Source: Nakaseomyces glabratus | Taxonomy: Eukaryota > Ascomycota > Saccharomycetes > Saccharomycetales > Saccharomycetaceae | Reading direction: 5' to 3' | Assembly: GCF_010111755.1 (NCBI RefSeq) | Contig: NC_088958.1 | Coordinates: 744,001 to 808,000, forward strand | DNA length: 64,000 bases | Shown here: positions 49,020 through 62,400 of the stretch, in pieces | How the letters are laid out: every line of letters begins with the position of its first letter | How positions within the stretch are numbered: the stretch's first letter is position 1 | Made by a program: the position numbers and the translations under genes | The notes under the pieces: model-generated | What the model saw: the letters and a program-made list of their open reading frames with translations, nothing else | Told to the model about the DNA's origin: nothing | The model's database searches: none

Positions 49020-52000
49020 TAATGACAAATCCACTTATGATTTCATATATGTTGTTAACTAAAACTTTTAGAACTACATATAACCAGTCTGCATCATTTA
49101 CTTAGATATAGTTTCTATATTTTTGCAACGCACATATATTGTATGTCACTCAGTGGTGTAGATCGTAAGCTATTATACATCATTGGCATATGGTTGTAAT
49201 GCGCTTGATATTTTTTATGATATTACTTTTGTACAATTTATTTGCTAATTTCATAAATGTGTTTATCCATTCCAGTTTGCTTAAGAACTGTAGAATATAA
49301 GCGCCTAGTAAGTATAGCTTCGAACAATATAAACTGCACTAAAGATTGGCCAGGTTAAGATGATCGGTTGAAACAGAGAATAAATAAAATTATTTCTTAG
49401 TAATCAAAAATATCTTGAAATATATCCAACTTTAGTTCTTAATTTCTATTTCATGTGAAATCTAACCGGTTATGAACGGGGATTGCGTTGCTGCCCCGGT
49501 GCAAGAAATGAGATATGCACTAATTCTACTATATTATTCCTATTTGTACATGGATTCGTGTAGTTACTTTGCTACGTATTTTTCTAAGCGATAGCATTTA
49601 TCCCGAGAGGAAAGTCACTGTGTAATTTTAGTTAAACTGAGCTAGTAACTATTAAGTACTTCTTGATTTTATCGAATAGCCATGTAACATATCTAGGCAC
49701 TGTTAGCCAGCTATCTTATCATGTTGGTTACTTTGCATGAAAATATACTGGGATGAATTAGTGCCGACTATCAAAATATGTTTTACTATCTCGTATTTTG
49801 TAAAGTAGAAGTATTGTTATATTTTTAATGAGTATAAGACCGAGATTTTGGAGAGGGGTTACTTCATACTAAGTGGTTTGGCTTACTTCCTATTTATTGT
49901 TTGATGTATATTTGCTTATTAATTCCAGCATTTGTTTTTGGTAAATCAACGGAGAAGAAAATCTTTGAGAAGAAAAAGAAAAAGGGTTGAGAGAAGAATG
50001 AATACAACCGGAAGCTCATGATATAGCATATTCTGCGCGGTCTTGGAGCAGGTCATGGAGCAAATGTCAATATAGCATACAGAAATTTTTACAGGAAATA
50101 ATTCATGCAGCAAAAGCAAGGTTCTTTTCAGGATCGGTATGGACGTTTGGAAAGTCGGGAACTCATTGATCTATAAGGGTGAGAAATTGATTTTACGTGC
50201 AATTTTCAAATGCAACGGATTCATCCCGGGAAATTTTTAAATCAGCATTCACTTTTCTCGAGCATGACTGCACCGTGGCTTTGGTAGCTTACTAAACCTC
50301 CGCAAGCTTGTAGAAAACTGCTTTGTTTGATGATGAGTATGTCAAATAAAAAAGAAAGAGTTGTCACTCTACAATATTTTATTCGTAAAACAGGAACTGT
50401 GAAAATTGTCTGAGTAGATTAATATATTCATAATGTATACATTACAAACACATTCGAACTATAACACCGTTGGTAGCACAAAAAGTATTATTCCTAGTGT
50501 AGAGTATAGATTAATTTGATATATGGAAACTAATTGTCCCAGTTGCAATAAAGTATACTGTGCTACAGGTTGAAAGTCTGAAATTAAGACAAAATATTTC
50601 AAGAAAAAAAAATCATACGATTTTGGCTACGTTGCTTTAATGGCCGGAAATTCATGCTTTTGAAATATTCCCATTTTAAACATTTAAGAGTTGATCACGC
50701 TATTAGTTGCTACTTGATGCTCTTGCTGTCCTGTTTGCTTTGAATAGATGTTATATTATGGGTCGGTTCGGGCTGATCTCTGGTGTCATGAGAATATGAG
50801 AACTTGCCGTAGTGATAATGGCCTGCAGCTAGCTTCAATAACTGGGCCAGCCTATGTCACATTATAGTTTTAATAGGGCCTTACCCGTTGAAAAATTCCC
50901 TCATGGTCATGTGGAAGATATTTTATTGCTTTACTTGAATAGCAGGATTGAAAACTCTAGCTAGCCTGCCTTCGGGTGAATTTCTCCATACTACTCATTC
51001 AATGGGAGTTTTTTTAATGTAGCCGTTACTCCTCGAAGAAAAAAAACCCTGTACTAGTATTGTGTATACAATTGATACAGATGTAGTAAGCAGGTGGTAT
51101 CTTCTATTATGAACGCAATTTTACAGAACTTTCATTTACCTATCCTGAGGAATACATAGCATGACTGCTAATTATTAATTAGGTGGTTTTTCGATATGAG
51201 GGAAAGATCTTTGATTATCCCACTCTTCTAAATGTAGTATTAGGTGATTGGGTACACTAAAACCGAGCACAATTATTTCTCAACCCCTTGCTGTGTCTAC
51301 TTGTTACTATAAACAGATGTATGGATTCAGTCACAGAATATTCTAAAATCATTTGAACTATGCTATTTCCCGCATTGATTGAATTTTGTATTGGTAGACT
51401 TTTGCTGATTGCGCAGCATTTGTCTGGCCTTTTTGTATTTCGTTTGTCAGGGATTTCAAGAAAAGAACTATGCTACCAAACTTTTATTATATTTTATGAA
51501 AGTTTTGCCAGTGGGCAATCTGCAGAGTTTATGCCAATGTCCTCCAGAGTAACAATAGGACAGATAAGAAAAAAGTGTAACTCATAATATACAGCTAACT
51601 AGTAGAGATGGACTTAACAGAGACGGGTCTTTACCTCATTATCCACTACATAGGGGAGACCGGAAGACCATTATGCTCTGGCTACATTGTCGACACAGTA
51701 TGGTTTTATTTTTCTATTTTTTATGCGTTGATTTACTAATCGATTAAGATGTAACGCTTATCAACGGATGGACTTCCACAAATAGAAATTATTCTAAAAA
51801 GAAAAAGATAACTTCTTGCGGAAAAATACCCTAAAAGAGTTCTTAATCCTTTTTCTTGTAGTCCCGAAGCTTTTTTTCCGGGCTATTTCTGCTTAATAGG
51901 CTCTATTACCTTTATTAGTCAACAGGATCAAATCTTCTTAATAGGAAGATATTAACATATCAATATTGTATGTCTGTGGTAATTAGCTGAATTGTACAAG

Positions 52001-53195
52001 ACTTTTGTGCCTTGTATCGTATTTGAGCTTCCTTGTCACCTCTTATATTGCTATGTTGTAATATCTCGTTTCTACAGTTGTAGGATTATTTGTTACAGAA
52101 CTGTGGGACTAGAATATACTCAGATTTTAATATTACTTTACACACAAGAAATGTGGTGTACCTAGGGTTATCTTCTTTATTGGGAAGACACCCTGGTTAA
52201 GAGGGTATATGCACACCAAGAAAAAAGAAATTCCATTAATGACTAAAAGAAACATAGATTTTCTAACTGCTTGAATCTTTTTCTTTTCTATTCCGGTAGA
52301 AAGATTTAATTCAACTGTTAATTACCAAAACGATTAGTAAACAATCGCTTTCGATAATACTGATGATCCATGATGCGAATTACTTATTGTTACTCATATC
52401 AAGGGTCGGATAGCCGGTGTAACTCCATTTTGGCTCCATGAATCCTTGTGAACTAACATACTCTTTCTAGGGTGCCTACTTAAAGTAGAGGGCTCGCATA
52501 GTTTGTTGTACTTGTATCTTCGGTTATTCAATAAGAGGAGAGCTTAGAGGTACTTTGATTTTCTGTGAGTTGGTAAGGGTTCTAGTTATCGAAATATCGG
52601 AGAGTTATGGATTACAAAGTCTAAAACTAATTTATTACAATTTCAAAGAGAGCCCGCTCCATTTTTTTAGTAGACCAGGATTTGCAAATTTTACTTGTTT
52701 CCTAGTTATAATTCATTTTGATTTTAATCTACTGACTGTATTTTATTTTTGATTTTATTATTAGTTGGTCATAGAATACCAACTGAAATTTCACTATATG
52801 AATAATATCTGACTATTTGATTGCCATATATATTTCGTGAATTTCTGAAGATCGGCATAGCTAGTAGATTTCCATCTCTTTTTCTATAATAACAGTTAAG
52901 GCTATATTCTCCTCGTTAAAAAAAAAAAAAAACTATTGTTAAACAGATAGTATTGAATTTGGTACCAAAATTCGCTTTTTTTTGTTTTATTCTTTTTTGC
53001 AACAGATAATAAAAGAACATTGTGTATCAAGCATTTCATCGTCGGCATAATAATACAAATAAATCAGTCAAAGGTCAAGAAGTTGACCCTAGTACAGACA
53101 TTTGAAAAGGAAATTTTTATCTTATACGTTGTTTATATGGTTCAATTACTGAACAAAAGACATTAACTGAAAGTTACATCTGGAATCCAAGCATC
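49020..53195. other. 4.2-kb gene-free region upstream of HMS1
   Basis: No reading frame with recognisable protein character was found; frames at 51360-51587 and 52555-52752 look like chance. No tRNA, retrotransposon end or centromere-type CDEI-CDEII-CDEIII arrangement was seen. An A-run lies at about 52919-52932. Part of it must be the EXO1 3' end and the HMS1 promoter. Long upstream regions are common for yeast transcription-factor genes, and noncoding transcripts could arise here. Confidence 0.55.
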
Positions 53196-54212
53196 ATGAA
53201 GTTCCATAAACAAATAAAATCTATTCTTTCTACCCAAGAGAATTTTGATAATATACAACTATTTAGTAGTCAGGAGGCTGTCAATCAAATGAACATGGTC
53301 ATTCCGTTGTTTCCAGACCAATCTGATGAACTTCGGTCTGGAAATGGAGATAGTGAGCAGAATTGGAGAAATCAAGGTGATGTTCATATCGATCATTCAG
53401 TACCGTGCAGTTTAAATGAAGATTGGATTGATTGTAAATCGGATGGTGAATCTCAGCAGTCTGTCTCGTCATTTGGTAATACATGCACTACTGGATCTGA
53501 GCCAAAGCATTTCGAATCCGCAACGAGTTCAATGCAGACGTCGTCCCAGTTTATGAATGAGAAACACAGTTTCATTGATGAGCAACCATTTCCTAGCTTT
53601 ACAGAGCCTGCAGATATTGAAAGTCGTATGGAAAAGGCTTTTGATTCTCTAATTTCAGAAAATGTTCTAACTATCACTGATGAAAAGAGAGGTAAAAACA
53701 CATCGACACAATGTGTTTCAACAAAGGAAAGCGTTATTGATAAGAATCAGCACATACCATTTTGTGTTTCAAGAACTATGGGTAAAAATAAGAATGGTTT
53801 GATGGGTGCTAATATGCATGTTCTCGATGTAAGAAATGACAAATACTGTAAAAAAAATACAAAAACTCAGACGCCAAAAGGTAGTAAGAGAGCACTCCAT
53901 AGTATTGTTGAAAAGAAATACAGAACAAACATTAATGAGAGGTTAGCTGAACTTAAAAATACTGTTCCAACAATCCGTTATACCTATAAAAAGCTATGCA
54001 ATATACCTTTGACAGAAGCAGATCATCGGCAATTAAATGGTATGGAACCAGCTAGAAAACTTAATAAAGCATCAATCTTGCACAAAGCTACAGAGTATAT
54101 CAAATTTCTTGAAAATGAAAACTCTGATCTGAAAGCTGAAAATGCAAGATTGCAAAACATCATAAACTTGTCCTTTAACCTACAACAAAGAATTACGCCA
54201 CTGAATATGTAA
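53196..54212 (+). CDS. HMS1: bHLH transcription factor Hms1
   Basis: Hms1 is a myc-like bHLH factor linked to pseudohyphal growth in S. cerevisiae. The 338-residue product has a polar N-terminal half and a C-terminal bHLH domain at about 231-306: basic region KRALHSIVEKKYRTNINERL, then a long loop with NIPLTEADHRQLNGMEPARK, then helix 2 KASILHKATEYIKFLENEN, running into a short leucine-zipper-like coil. Tyr242 in EKKYR is the SREBP-type tyrosine that lets such factors bind both E-boxes and asymmetric SRE sites. TYE7 is the closest alternative, but linkage to EXO1 and DFG16 equals that of HMS1 (YOR032C). The product is shorter than S. cerevisiae Hms1 (about 430). Confidence 0.88.
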   Translation: MKFHKQIKSILSTQENFDNIQLFSSQEAVNQMNMVIPLFPDQSDELRSGNGDSEQNWRNQGDVHIDHSVPCSLNEDWIDCKSDGESQQSVSSFGNTCTTGSEPKHFESATSSMQTSSQFMNEKHSFIDEQPFPSFTEPADIESRMEKAFDSLISENVLTITDEKRGKNTSTQCVSTKESVIDKNQHIPFCVSRTMGKNKNGLMGANMHVLDVRNDKYCKKNTKTQTPKGSKRALHSIVEKKYRTNINERLAELKNTVPTIRYTYKKLCNIPLTEADHRQLNGMEPARKLNKASILHKATEYIKFLENENSDLKAENARLQNIINLSFNLQQRITPLNM

Positions 54213-54740
54213 GATTGGTCTGAAAGACTAAAGAGTCCGGAGAGAGATTATTTATAATTTAATCGTTGTTTATTTAAAGATTTTAGAGCATTAATGAGGT
54301 AACACTATTTCACTCTTTTGACGAAATTGAGAGAATAATTATGTAAAAATTCAAGCATCATTTATATTATTTACAAAACTTTCGTTGTCGCCGATGATTC
54401 ATAAAAATAGAATAGTATTTTAGTGAAAAAGCTTACACGCTAAACTAAATTCTTCAAAATACGCTAAAGAAGTGTTTGCGTCTACCAATTGAAATCTAGT
54501 CTTGAGCACCCCCAAAAAGTAGATAGGAATTATTCTATTAGAAGTTTCATAAATAATAATGAATAGTGAAACATTGAGGGGGGGGGTATTGGTTTGTGAA
54601 ACTAATTAAGATAGTCACTGTTGTTTCCGATTCATTCCTCAATAATAGGATTTTTTCGTGAACATTATCGTAAAAGTTACTTCTGAAAAAATCAGTACCA
54701 AAAGTAGTGATAACACTCAAAGTAGCTGGATACCGATATT
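54213..54740. other. HMS1-DFG16 convergent intergenic region
   Basis: A 528-bp AT-rich region with a G9 run at 54578-54586. S. cerevisiae has the metallothionein gene CRS5 between these genes; no Cys-rich frame is visible. Otherwise nothing recognised. Confidence 0.5.
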
Positions 54741-56441
54741 CTAGAGCTTCTTTTTCCTTCGGGCACCTGGGTACGCTCTCAACAAATACTTCGCCGTATT
54801 CAAATGTGGTGTGATTTTGTTAGCAGAGGAGCTCTCATAAATTTCACCTGAATTTCTTTGAGGGCTCACACGAGGTGATGCCTTGTCAATGTAAAAATCA
54901 GAGATCAGGCCACCAGAGTTAATATTATTATCTTCTCTAGAGATGAAATGATCTCCTAAAGTAGTAATATCTCTATTTTCATTAAATGAGTTTGTTCTTA
55001 TCTGCCTTCCCAGAACAGTTTTTCGCGAAGCAATAATTTTCTTCTTTTCCAGCACTCCAATTAAAGCCCATACATTAACAGTAATCAAAGCCCTCAAAAA
55101 ATAAACAATGTTGTAAGCCCATCTTCTATGATAGTATTCGCCCATTGTAAAAAAAATTGTGGCCCAGTAGGATAGACCAAATAATACGATATTGTAAGCT
55201 AATAGCGGCAAAATATCTTGGTAGTCCTTCCATAATACTTTCAAATGATAGTAAGACCATTTAAAGTAGTTGAAAAAACCATTGAAAAGATAAAATACTA
55301 GCCTTAGACCTTTTTTCATTACTACAACGAATATATTTTGAGACTTATTAGCAAAAGAGTAACTAGCCTTCTCGCAATTATCACAAGTTTCATTTGTGGT
55401 GGTAAATTTAGATGAAGTTTCAGAAGTGTCGATATCGCAACCGCCCTTCTGTACCTTAGGTCTAAGAACGAATGCAAAATTTGACCAAACAAAATACACT
55501 AGCAATAAACAAAAGATTGTGTAAATTATAATTTCAAATGATTTGAATGCAACATGAATTGAGGGTTTAGTGTTGGTCCACAGTAGAAGACAAAACAAAA
55601 TATCATCAATCAACATTAGGATGATAGCTAGGCAAATATGATAGTGTTTGAAGTGCCTGACACCATTGGGAAGCTTCTTAACATGTTCAACCCACTTCAA
55701 AGAAACGGTTGGATACATGTATATTATAATGAGCAGCCAATTAAAGTGTGTGAATACACTATATATCAAATCACAGCTCTTTACTAGATTCGAGTTTATG
55801 ATGATACTCTCGTACTCTTCAGATCTTTGATAGTTGTTGTAGTATTGGGGTTGGATGACATTAATGACCGTCCTATTTAATATAATTGCTTCAGTTATTG
55901 CCGAAAAAAGAACGAATATAAGAACGAGTTTATTTTGTCTGTTGTGATCATCAGCCGGTAGTAATACGACGACTGTAAAGAGCATCCAATATGCTATGCA
56001 AATTGAAATTTGGCCAAAGCATATCAATAACATACCGAGATAAAATTTGTCTGTTTTCGCAAGTACAGTACCACTACCTAATCCTTCATAAGTCATTAAA
56101 TCACTTATATTTCGAACAGCATTTTGCATGATATTTTCAAGAATCACAGAATTTTTATCATTTGTATTATTAGAACAATGGATAAAAACCAGAGGTGATT
56201 TAGCGGTATAATTCAGAGCTCCAGAGTTTAGATCATTATCAGCTGAAGATACAATTCCTCCAGAGAAGAGGTTAGCAACGCATGAGTATGCTTTATCATG
56301 CAATAGTTGATTTGTACTATTGATTGTCTCAAAAATTGTAGAGTTAAGTATCCCGCTTAATTTCCATAAATTATTATTAAGGTCTTTCCCATAATTATTG
56401 GATTTTAGGTAACCATAGCTCGAGTCGTTAAAGTTCGGCAT
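54741..56441 (-). CDS. DFG16: Rim101-pathway membrane protein Dfg16
   Basis: Dfg16 is a multi-span plasma-membrane protein that acts with Rim21 and Rim9 to sense alkaline pH or lipid asymmetry and trigger cleavage of Rim101. The 566-residue product (about 620 in S. cerevisiae) starts with a 130-residue region holding several N-glycosylation sequons (NDSS, NSTI, NSTN, NYTA, NCS-type, NISD), expected outside the cell. About seven hydrophobic segments follow, the first at 134-161 (YLGMLLICFGQISICIAYWM and on). A long polar loop (about 340-370) carries a Cys-rich stretch ETCDNCEKA, and the C-terminal tail is polar and ends in basic RRKKKL. Linkage to HMS1 and CIN5 equals that of YOR030W. Confidence 0.87.
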   Translation of the reverse strand: MPNFNDSSYGYLKSNNYGKDLNNNLWKLSGILNSTIFETINSTNQLLHDKAYSCVANLFSGGIVSSADNDLNSGALNYTAKSPLVFIHCSNNTNDKNSVILENIMQNAVRNISDLMTYEGLGSGTVLAKTDKFYLGMLLICFGQISICIAYWMLFTVVVLLPADDHNRQNKLVLIFVLFSAITEAIILNRTVINVIQPQYYNNYQRSEEYESIIINSNLVKSCDLIYSVFTHFNWLLIIIYMYPTVSLKWVEHVKKLPNGVRHFKHYHICLAIILMLIDDILFCLLLWTNTKPSIHVAFKSFEIIIYTIFCLLLVYFVWSNFAFVLRPKVQKGGCDIDTSETSSKFTTTNETCDNCEKASYSFANKSQNIFVVVMKKGLRLVFYLFNGFFNYFKWSYYHLKVLWKDYQDILPLLAYNIVLFGLSYWATIFFTMGEYYHRRWAYNIVYFLRALITVNVWALIGVLEKKKIIASRKTVLGRQIRTNSFNENRDITTLGDHFISREDNNINSGGLISDFYIDKASPRVSPQRNSGEIYESSSANKITPHLNTAKYLLRAYPGARRKKKL

Positions 56442-59400
56442 TTAAGTTTGCATTATGTGGGCTTCTCCAGTACAAATGTTAATCTTTGATCCGTCCTTTT
56501 TAAAAAGTATTAGGAGTTGTAAATTCAACTTTGGTAATCCGTGATATAACACCCTATAGATGAGCGAAATAAAATTGTTATTAACAATAGGTTCTTTTTA
56601 GGACTAGGTTCTTATCAACAAATGTTAAAACACACAAATGGGTGTCATGTATAAAGTCCACTATTTGAATACCTTGCTGAGAGACAAATCCGTTATATTG
56701 TCTTTCAGATATGATTTCCGTTGTATATTCTGAAGTCTAACACTGAATTGTTAGTTTTATGCTTGGGTCTTACTATGGTGTTTTATTCTCAAAAGTATTC
56801 GAAAACCTAAATAGTGTCGTAATTGAGTTGACCTGGAGATATCATGTAATCTTAATCTTATGTATTAATTATTTAGAAGATCCAGTAGAACGAATTCTAT
56901 ATTTTTCCGATTTTTGCAAAATTATAAAGCTAGGTACGAAATTGAGAAGTAGTATCACGCCATCATAGGGTGATGTCAATAGCTTAGCCAGTGTTGGGCT
57001 TGATATATTTTATTATATATCAAAAAGAATCGCAATGATTGGAATTTAAAATTACAGAATATACTTCTCGGTTCTGTTGTATAAAAAGAAATTCTTGATT
57101 GTTGTTCAAACGTAATGACCAAAACGATAAGTATTATATCATAAACGTTTTCCAAGATATCAGCCCAAAACCAGTATGATACCACAAAACCAAAATTATT
57201 AATCTGCCTCTTGGGAGATGAAAATATAATCCTGATATTTACTACTGTCCATCTATTTTTAGATATTTTCTTAGTTCATTGAATGTTAACTAAAAATAAT
57301 CGGAACTATTTAGGAAGTGAGGGTTAAAAATTTTTAAAGTATCGGTGCTACTGACATTACAAGAAATCTAAGGATAGCGAAATGTTATTTTGACACATCA
57401 TTAGTCGACATATTATAGACCTTGGATAACCAGGCAGATTGCTTATTTTGTTGATATAACCCACTTGACCAACAGAACACATGACAACTTATCTAAAAAA
57501 TTTTAACACCTAGTCATCTAACCGTCGAAATCCATGTAGGAGACACTATTTCACTTGCTTGGTGTTGATAGCAAATATTTAGATATAATGGGCCTGCTTT
57601 CACTATTTCGCCACAAAGTAGAGAAATACGTCATTTTTTCGGAATAATTTACAGATACATGCACTTCAACTGTAAGTGGAGAACAATGATCCACACTAAT
57701 TTACACCTTTACAGATATATTTGATAGTGGGGTATTATAATGCCCGTAGAACTGCGAAGTACAATGGAACATTTTCAAAGTTAAACCTTCTTCAGTAATT
57801 TACTCTGTTATCCTCAACTTTTACAGGAGAAAAATGGGCAACCAATTATAAAGATGACGAGGGGCCACAGATGCTGCGCAGTAACGAAACATAGTAATAC
57901 AATTGGTGACTGGTGCGGGTGGCTTGCCCACTCTTGGGTTACTACGTGTTTTAATTCCCCCCACTCAACAGATTTCCAAAAATTCCACTTTCCTGCCTGG
58001 CTTCTCGTCAAATGGATGTAACCCACTCTACAGGCTCGAGAATGAACGGCACCTTCTCTGGCGACATTCCAGCTCATCTTTTCCCCACACCTATTTCTAG
58101 AGGCACTACTTCTGACGAAAGATAAACGTGAAGGCACCGTACATAATTAGAGCTGTGTATAAAATCTATTTTTAGCTTCGTCGGAGAGATTTTTTCGGGG
58201 CTGGAAGTCATCTCTCAAACGGCATGTGGGGGTTGCTCTGAGGGGCTGCACTAGTAAACCGTTTTAGGGAGGTCAATAATTTACAATATTGCTTATTGTG
58301 AGTGTGAGGGGAGTACAACCGGAAAAACCTCCCTTGCAATAATAAGCGAGGACCTTGAGTAACTCTTGTATGAATTTGCCGTACAGGTTACAAGATACTC
58401 GAGATTCAAATATGTCAAATCCCATTTAGTTTTTCCGTTAGATAGAGCTGGTGAAGATAAGCCAACTATGGAAGGGAAGGCACAGAGATAACAACGCTCA
58501 CAATGGGAAGGCGCACGTCTACTCGCTCTTGAGGATACTGCTAGAGCACGGCACTAAATTTTCTCATTAACTGATCTGCGTGTTGCGTTGTGAGGGGCGA
58601 GGACTTCTAGAGAACTTGAGTAGCGAATAAGGGCTCAAGCTGATATAATCGCATTCTTCGTATTTTTATATTAGTTTAAAATATACTAGGCAATGCTAGA
58701 AGAATTGGCGCAGAAGAACATTTCACCCGCATGCTTTTGGCGCTAACTGTTTAATATTAACTATCAAGCAAAAAAACAAGTTAACTCAACTATATGCACT
58801 ATACTGTTGAAACAAAAAGTCCAGCCAGCATTAATAAAAAATATTAGTTGCTAGCAAATATAGCTAGTTTCATAGGGAGCGTATACTGTTTACTAAATTT
58901 CAAGAAAATCGGTGCTAATTAATCTTTGAAATTTGTATTGTGCCATGTGAAAACATAGTATCTTAGATATCGATAAATGAAAATGGAAGGACTTAGCGAA
59001 CAGGAATATTGCTATTACTTGTATTGACGATTTATGAGCAATAAATTTCAAGTAGCATTAGTCCATAACAAAGTATAAGTCCCTAAACTACTCGAAAATA
59101 AATTTATTTACTAAAGTTCCAAGTACTGTATCAATCGGTGGATATCCTGATATGTTAAGCACTTTCCCGAAAAAATAATCACAAGGCTTGACGTCAGCTT
59201 TAAGGTTTAAGCGAAATATACATGATATAGAAACATAAGTAAAAATATTAACCGAAACTTTATTGGGATGAATAAACACCAAATGACTGCTTGTAGAAAG
59301 AAAAGGTGCATATTGGAGAGCCGATTTAAATCCCCATAATCAGTATACAATTAAACCACTCAATATAGGATATTGCACCACAAAAGCCGAGTGTTCCAGA

Positions 59401-62400
59401 TACATAGTGATAAACTCAGTACAGATGACTCCAGGCTGGTTAGCTCAAACTGTATTATGGAGATTCAAGGTATGGCTTTCGACACATTTTCACATGTTTA
59501 CGTACCATAGTATTGGCATGGTTATTTTTTCCTTTTTCCTGTTATCTTGTCTCCATTGTAGTGCACCGCAATATCAATAATATTGGAATTCAAAGTAACC
59601 GGGATCGCTGTATCTAAACTAGCCATATTTTCCCATGGGAAATATCTTTATGTGCAGTCTAAAAATAGATTGTATGAGCGACCCCCATGACTCAAGGAGC
59701 TTTTTGCACAATGATTAATTGTATAATCTCTTCAAGAAAAATTAAATTAGGTTTAAATAATAGTAGGACACAGAAACATTCATAGAAGAAAATGCCAAGA
59801 AAAAAATGAAATACAGGAATCAGCACAATTATAATTCTTTTTTTTTATTGCCCTACTGGCCAGCGGGACAGGACTCATAACGGTAGGCAGTTGATTTGGA
59901 TGCTAGGTGACTTTTACAATAGGATTCCACTCACACAACTAAAAAGAAAAGCAAAGACCTGAGGGTCATTAAACAACCTTATCTACAATATATTGTATCT
60001 CCAAATTAGCAAGAAATAGGAGTACTGCCTTTCTTTCTGTTAAGATATATCAGTTTCCAACAGGGATCACACATATCAGTTAATAGATATTATGAGTTTT
60101 CATTTAGTGTGACGTATTGTTGAGTTCTGTGTATTGTCATAATCCTATATTGGGAAATAGCTAACTAGTTGGTCATTGCATCAACGTAGAACTGTCGAGT
60201 AAAAGTGTATCTTAACAGCATATAGCGATCCACAGCGATCCACAGCGATCCCTACATGAATATGTGGCTGTTATATTCTCAACATTTGAATTTCCCGGTG
60301 CCTTTTTTCCTTTTTGGCAAGAAATATAATCACAGATATTATTGATTGCACGCCTGATTAATAGAGAATAATGAAAATCCGGAATACGTTTCATTATCAG
60401 TAGCCCAATGGGATCTCAGTAGTGCATAGAGCTGCCTTGAGAAATCGGAACTTGTCGCAAGGAGGGCGACAAACAACAAAGACAATGGTGTAGGCCACCC
60501 TTCTCCGAGCAATGTAAGTGCCCTTTATAAAAGAAATTACTATAATGAGAGAACTTCTGCTACAGGTTCTGTGCTTTTGGTGTGACAAAAAGCCTAAATA
60601 ATCATTAATATAATTAAGGACACTAATTAATATTAACAGAGATTCGACCCAAGATTCAAATTCCAAGAGTCAGGGTATCTTGTTTCAGTAATGCACAGAT
60701 AGTCATGCAGACTAATGGAGCTAAGGTTTGTAATCCGTAGCACTATGGAGATTTTGAGGAGGTTGCGTAGCATTGACAACCGGTATATATCTCTTAGAAC
60801 CCACGCACAAATACGAGCTGATGACGCCATTTTGACCATGGGCTTTTGAAGAGCACTGGCACAGAAATTGCAGTATGACACTGCACTCGGATGCAGATGG
60901 AGTGTGGTAATCGCAGTAACATAGCTTAGATGGTGTGAGGGAGGATACCAAATTAATCGGAAGTTAAAGAGCCCTCCACAAAGTCACAAACAAACATACG
61001 TAGCTCCCCCTCATCTCCCCTTTTCATTTTGGAAATTACCCTCTCATTTATCTACCCAAATACTGAAAGGGGAGCTCTTCTCCTCATGTTGACAGGAGAC
61101 CCTCTCTTTGTTCACTCCTCATAGGTAAACACAGATAATCACTGGTAGCTGGCACAGGTAGAATGTCCCCACGCACATTCTCTGTGGTTCGTAAGTGCCA
61201 CTGCGTAAACCCAGTAGGCAAGAAGACTGACAATACACGCATCTACACTTTTATTTTCATTAACTTCATTCCTGCCCAATAGATCACCGTAGCACTTAAT
61301 AAATGAGAATAATCATTGCGTCAAACATACACTTTTCGGTGCTCTATGTGGTAACTCCTCTCTGTATCAGTGACAAGTGATGCCTTTTTTTTCTTTTTTC
61401 CCGTTGAAACTGTTTTTTTTATTAGTACTCTAACAATGCCCGTGGAAGTATCTGAACAAAGGGGAGTTGCTGGTATTAAGAGGAGGCTTCCCCTTCTACC
61501 CTCTGAGTTTCCCCCCCCACACACATTAACCCGCAGCCAAACATGTCTTCCTAAGTAGCACATACGCACCAGTTACTGAGTACTAAGGGTTAAAGGTACT
61601 ACCCTCTGCAAGCACACACTGATGAATGCGGTGTTGCTGCCAAAATTCACAAAGACAGGCATTCTCTCAGAAATGCCTGCGAACAAGAAATAGAAGAGAA
61701 AATAGAAAGGGAAAGAAAAAAGGAAAGTAGTTAATCCATGAGCCTTAGAGGAATTGCGTACCGTTAACGAAGAAATGGTGGGAAAGAGAGAAAAAAAGAG
61801 GGTTCTTAAAATAAAGACAGAAAGGCGTATTCTTGAGGGCTAAAAGAAAAGGGAACCCGCACTAAAATTAAGTGCTAAATGTTTGAACCGCATCTCAACT
61901 ATCTTGAGACTCTAATTTTAAAAAATTCCTTGATGGTGAACTGGAGATGGGCAAAAAAAAAAGAATAATACTGAAATGAAGAAAACATACAGTAATATCG
62001 AAATGGTGAACAAGATATTACTTCACCCACATCCCCATTACTCGCGAGTGAGTTGCGGGAATCAATTGTTAAGCCTTATTTTAGTTTTTTGTTTATTCTA
62101 TTCTTACTGAAGAGAATAAGAAAAAAGTGGTGTACGTAGGTCTTTGCATATTACATGATAGTTTATAGGGCTATTTTGATGATCAACTAACAATTCAAGG
62201 TAGTAGATTATTTTAGTTCATTTCTGAAATAATCCACTAGACTAAGTAGAAGATAAAAATATAGAAAATCAAGTCTTGGGAAATAGAAGAAAAAAATATA
62301 TATATAAGCAACTTTCGATTCCAACTTTTACAAAAACTACTTTGTATTTGTCAAACATTATTTAATATGAAATTATAAAATACCAATAATCAACCAACAA

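Noticed and set aside
57814..58137. 107-codon minus-strand frame upstream of CIN5
   Set aside because: Cys/His/Trp-rich chance-like composition, overlaps an opposite-strand frame, and lies in an STRE-rich GC patch.
59441..59475. tRNA-like A-box (GGTTAGCTCAAACTG)
   Set aside because: No B-box GGTTCGANTCC at suitable distance and no cloverleaf; the same holds for the box-like GTATAGCTCAG near 29850.
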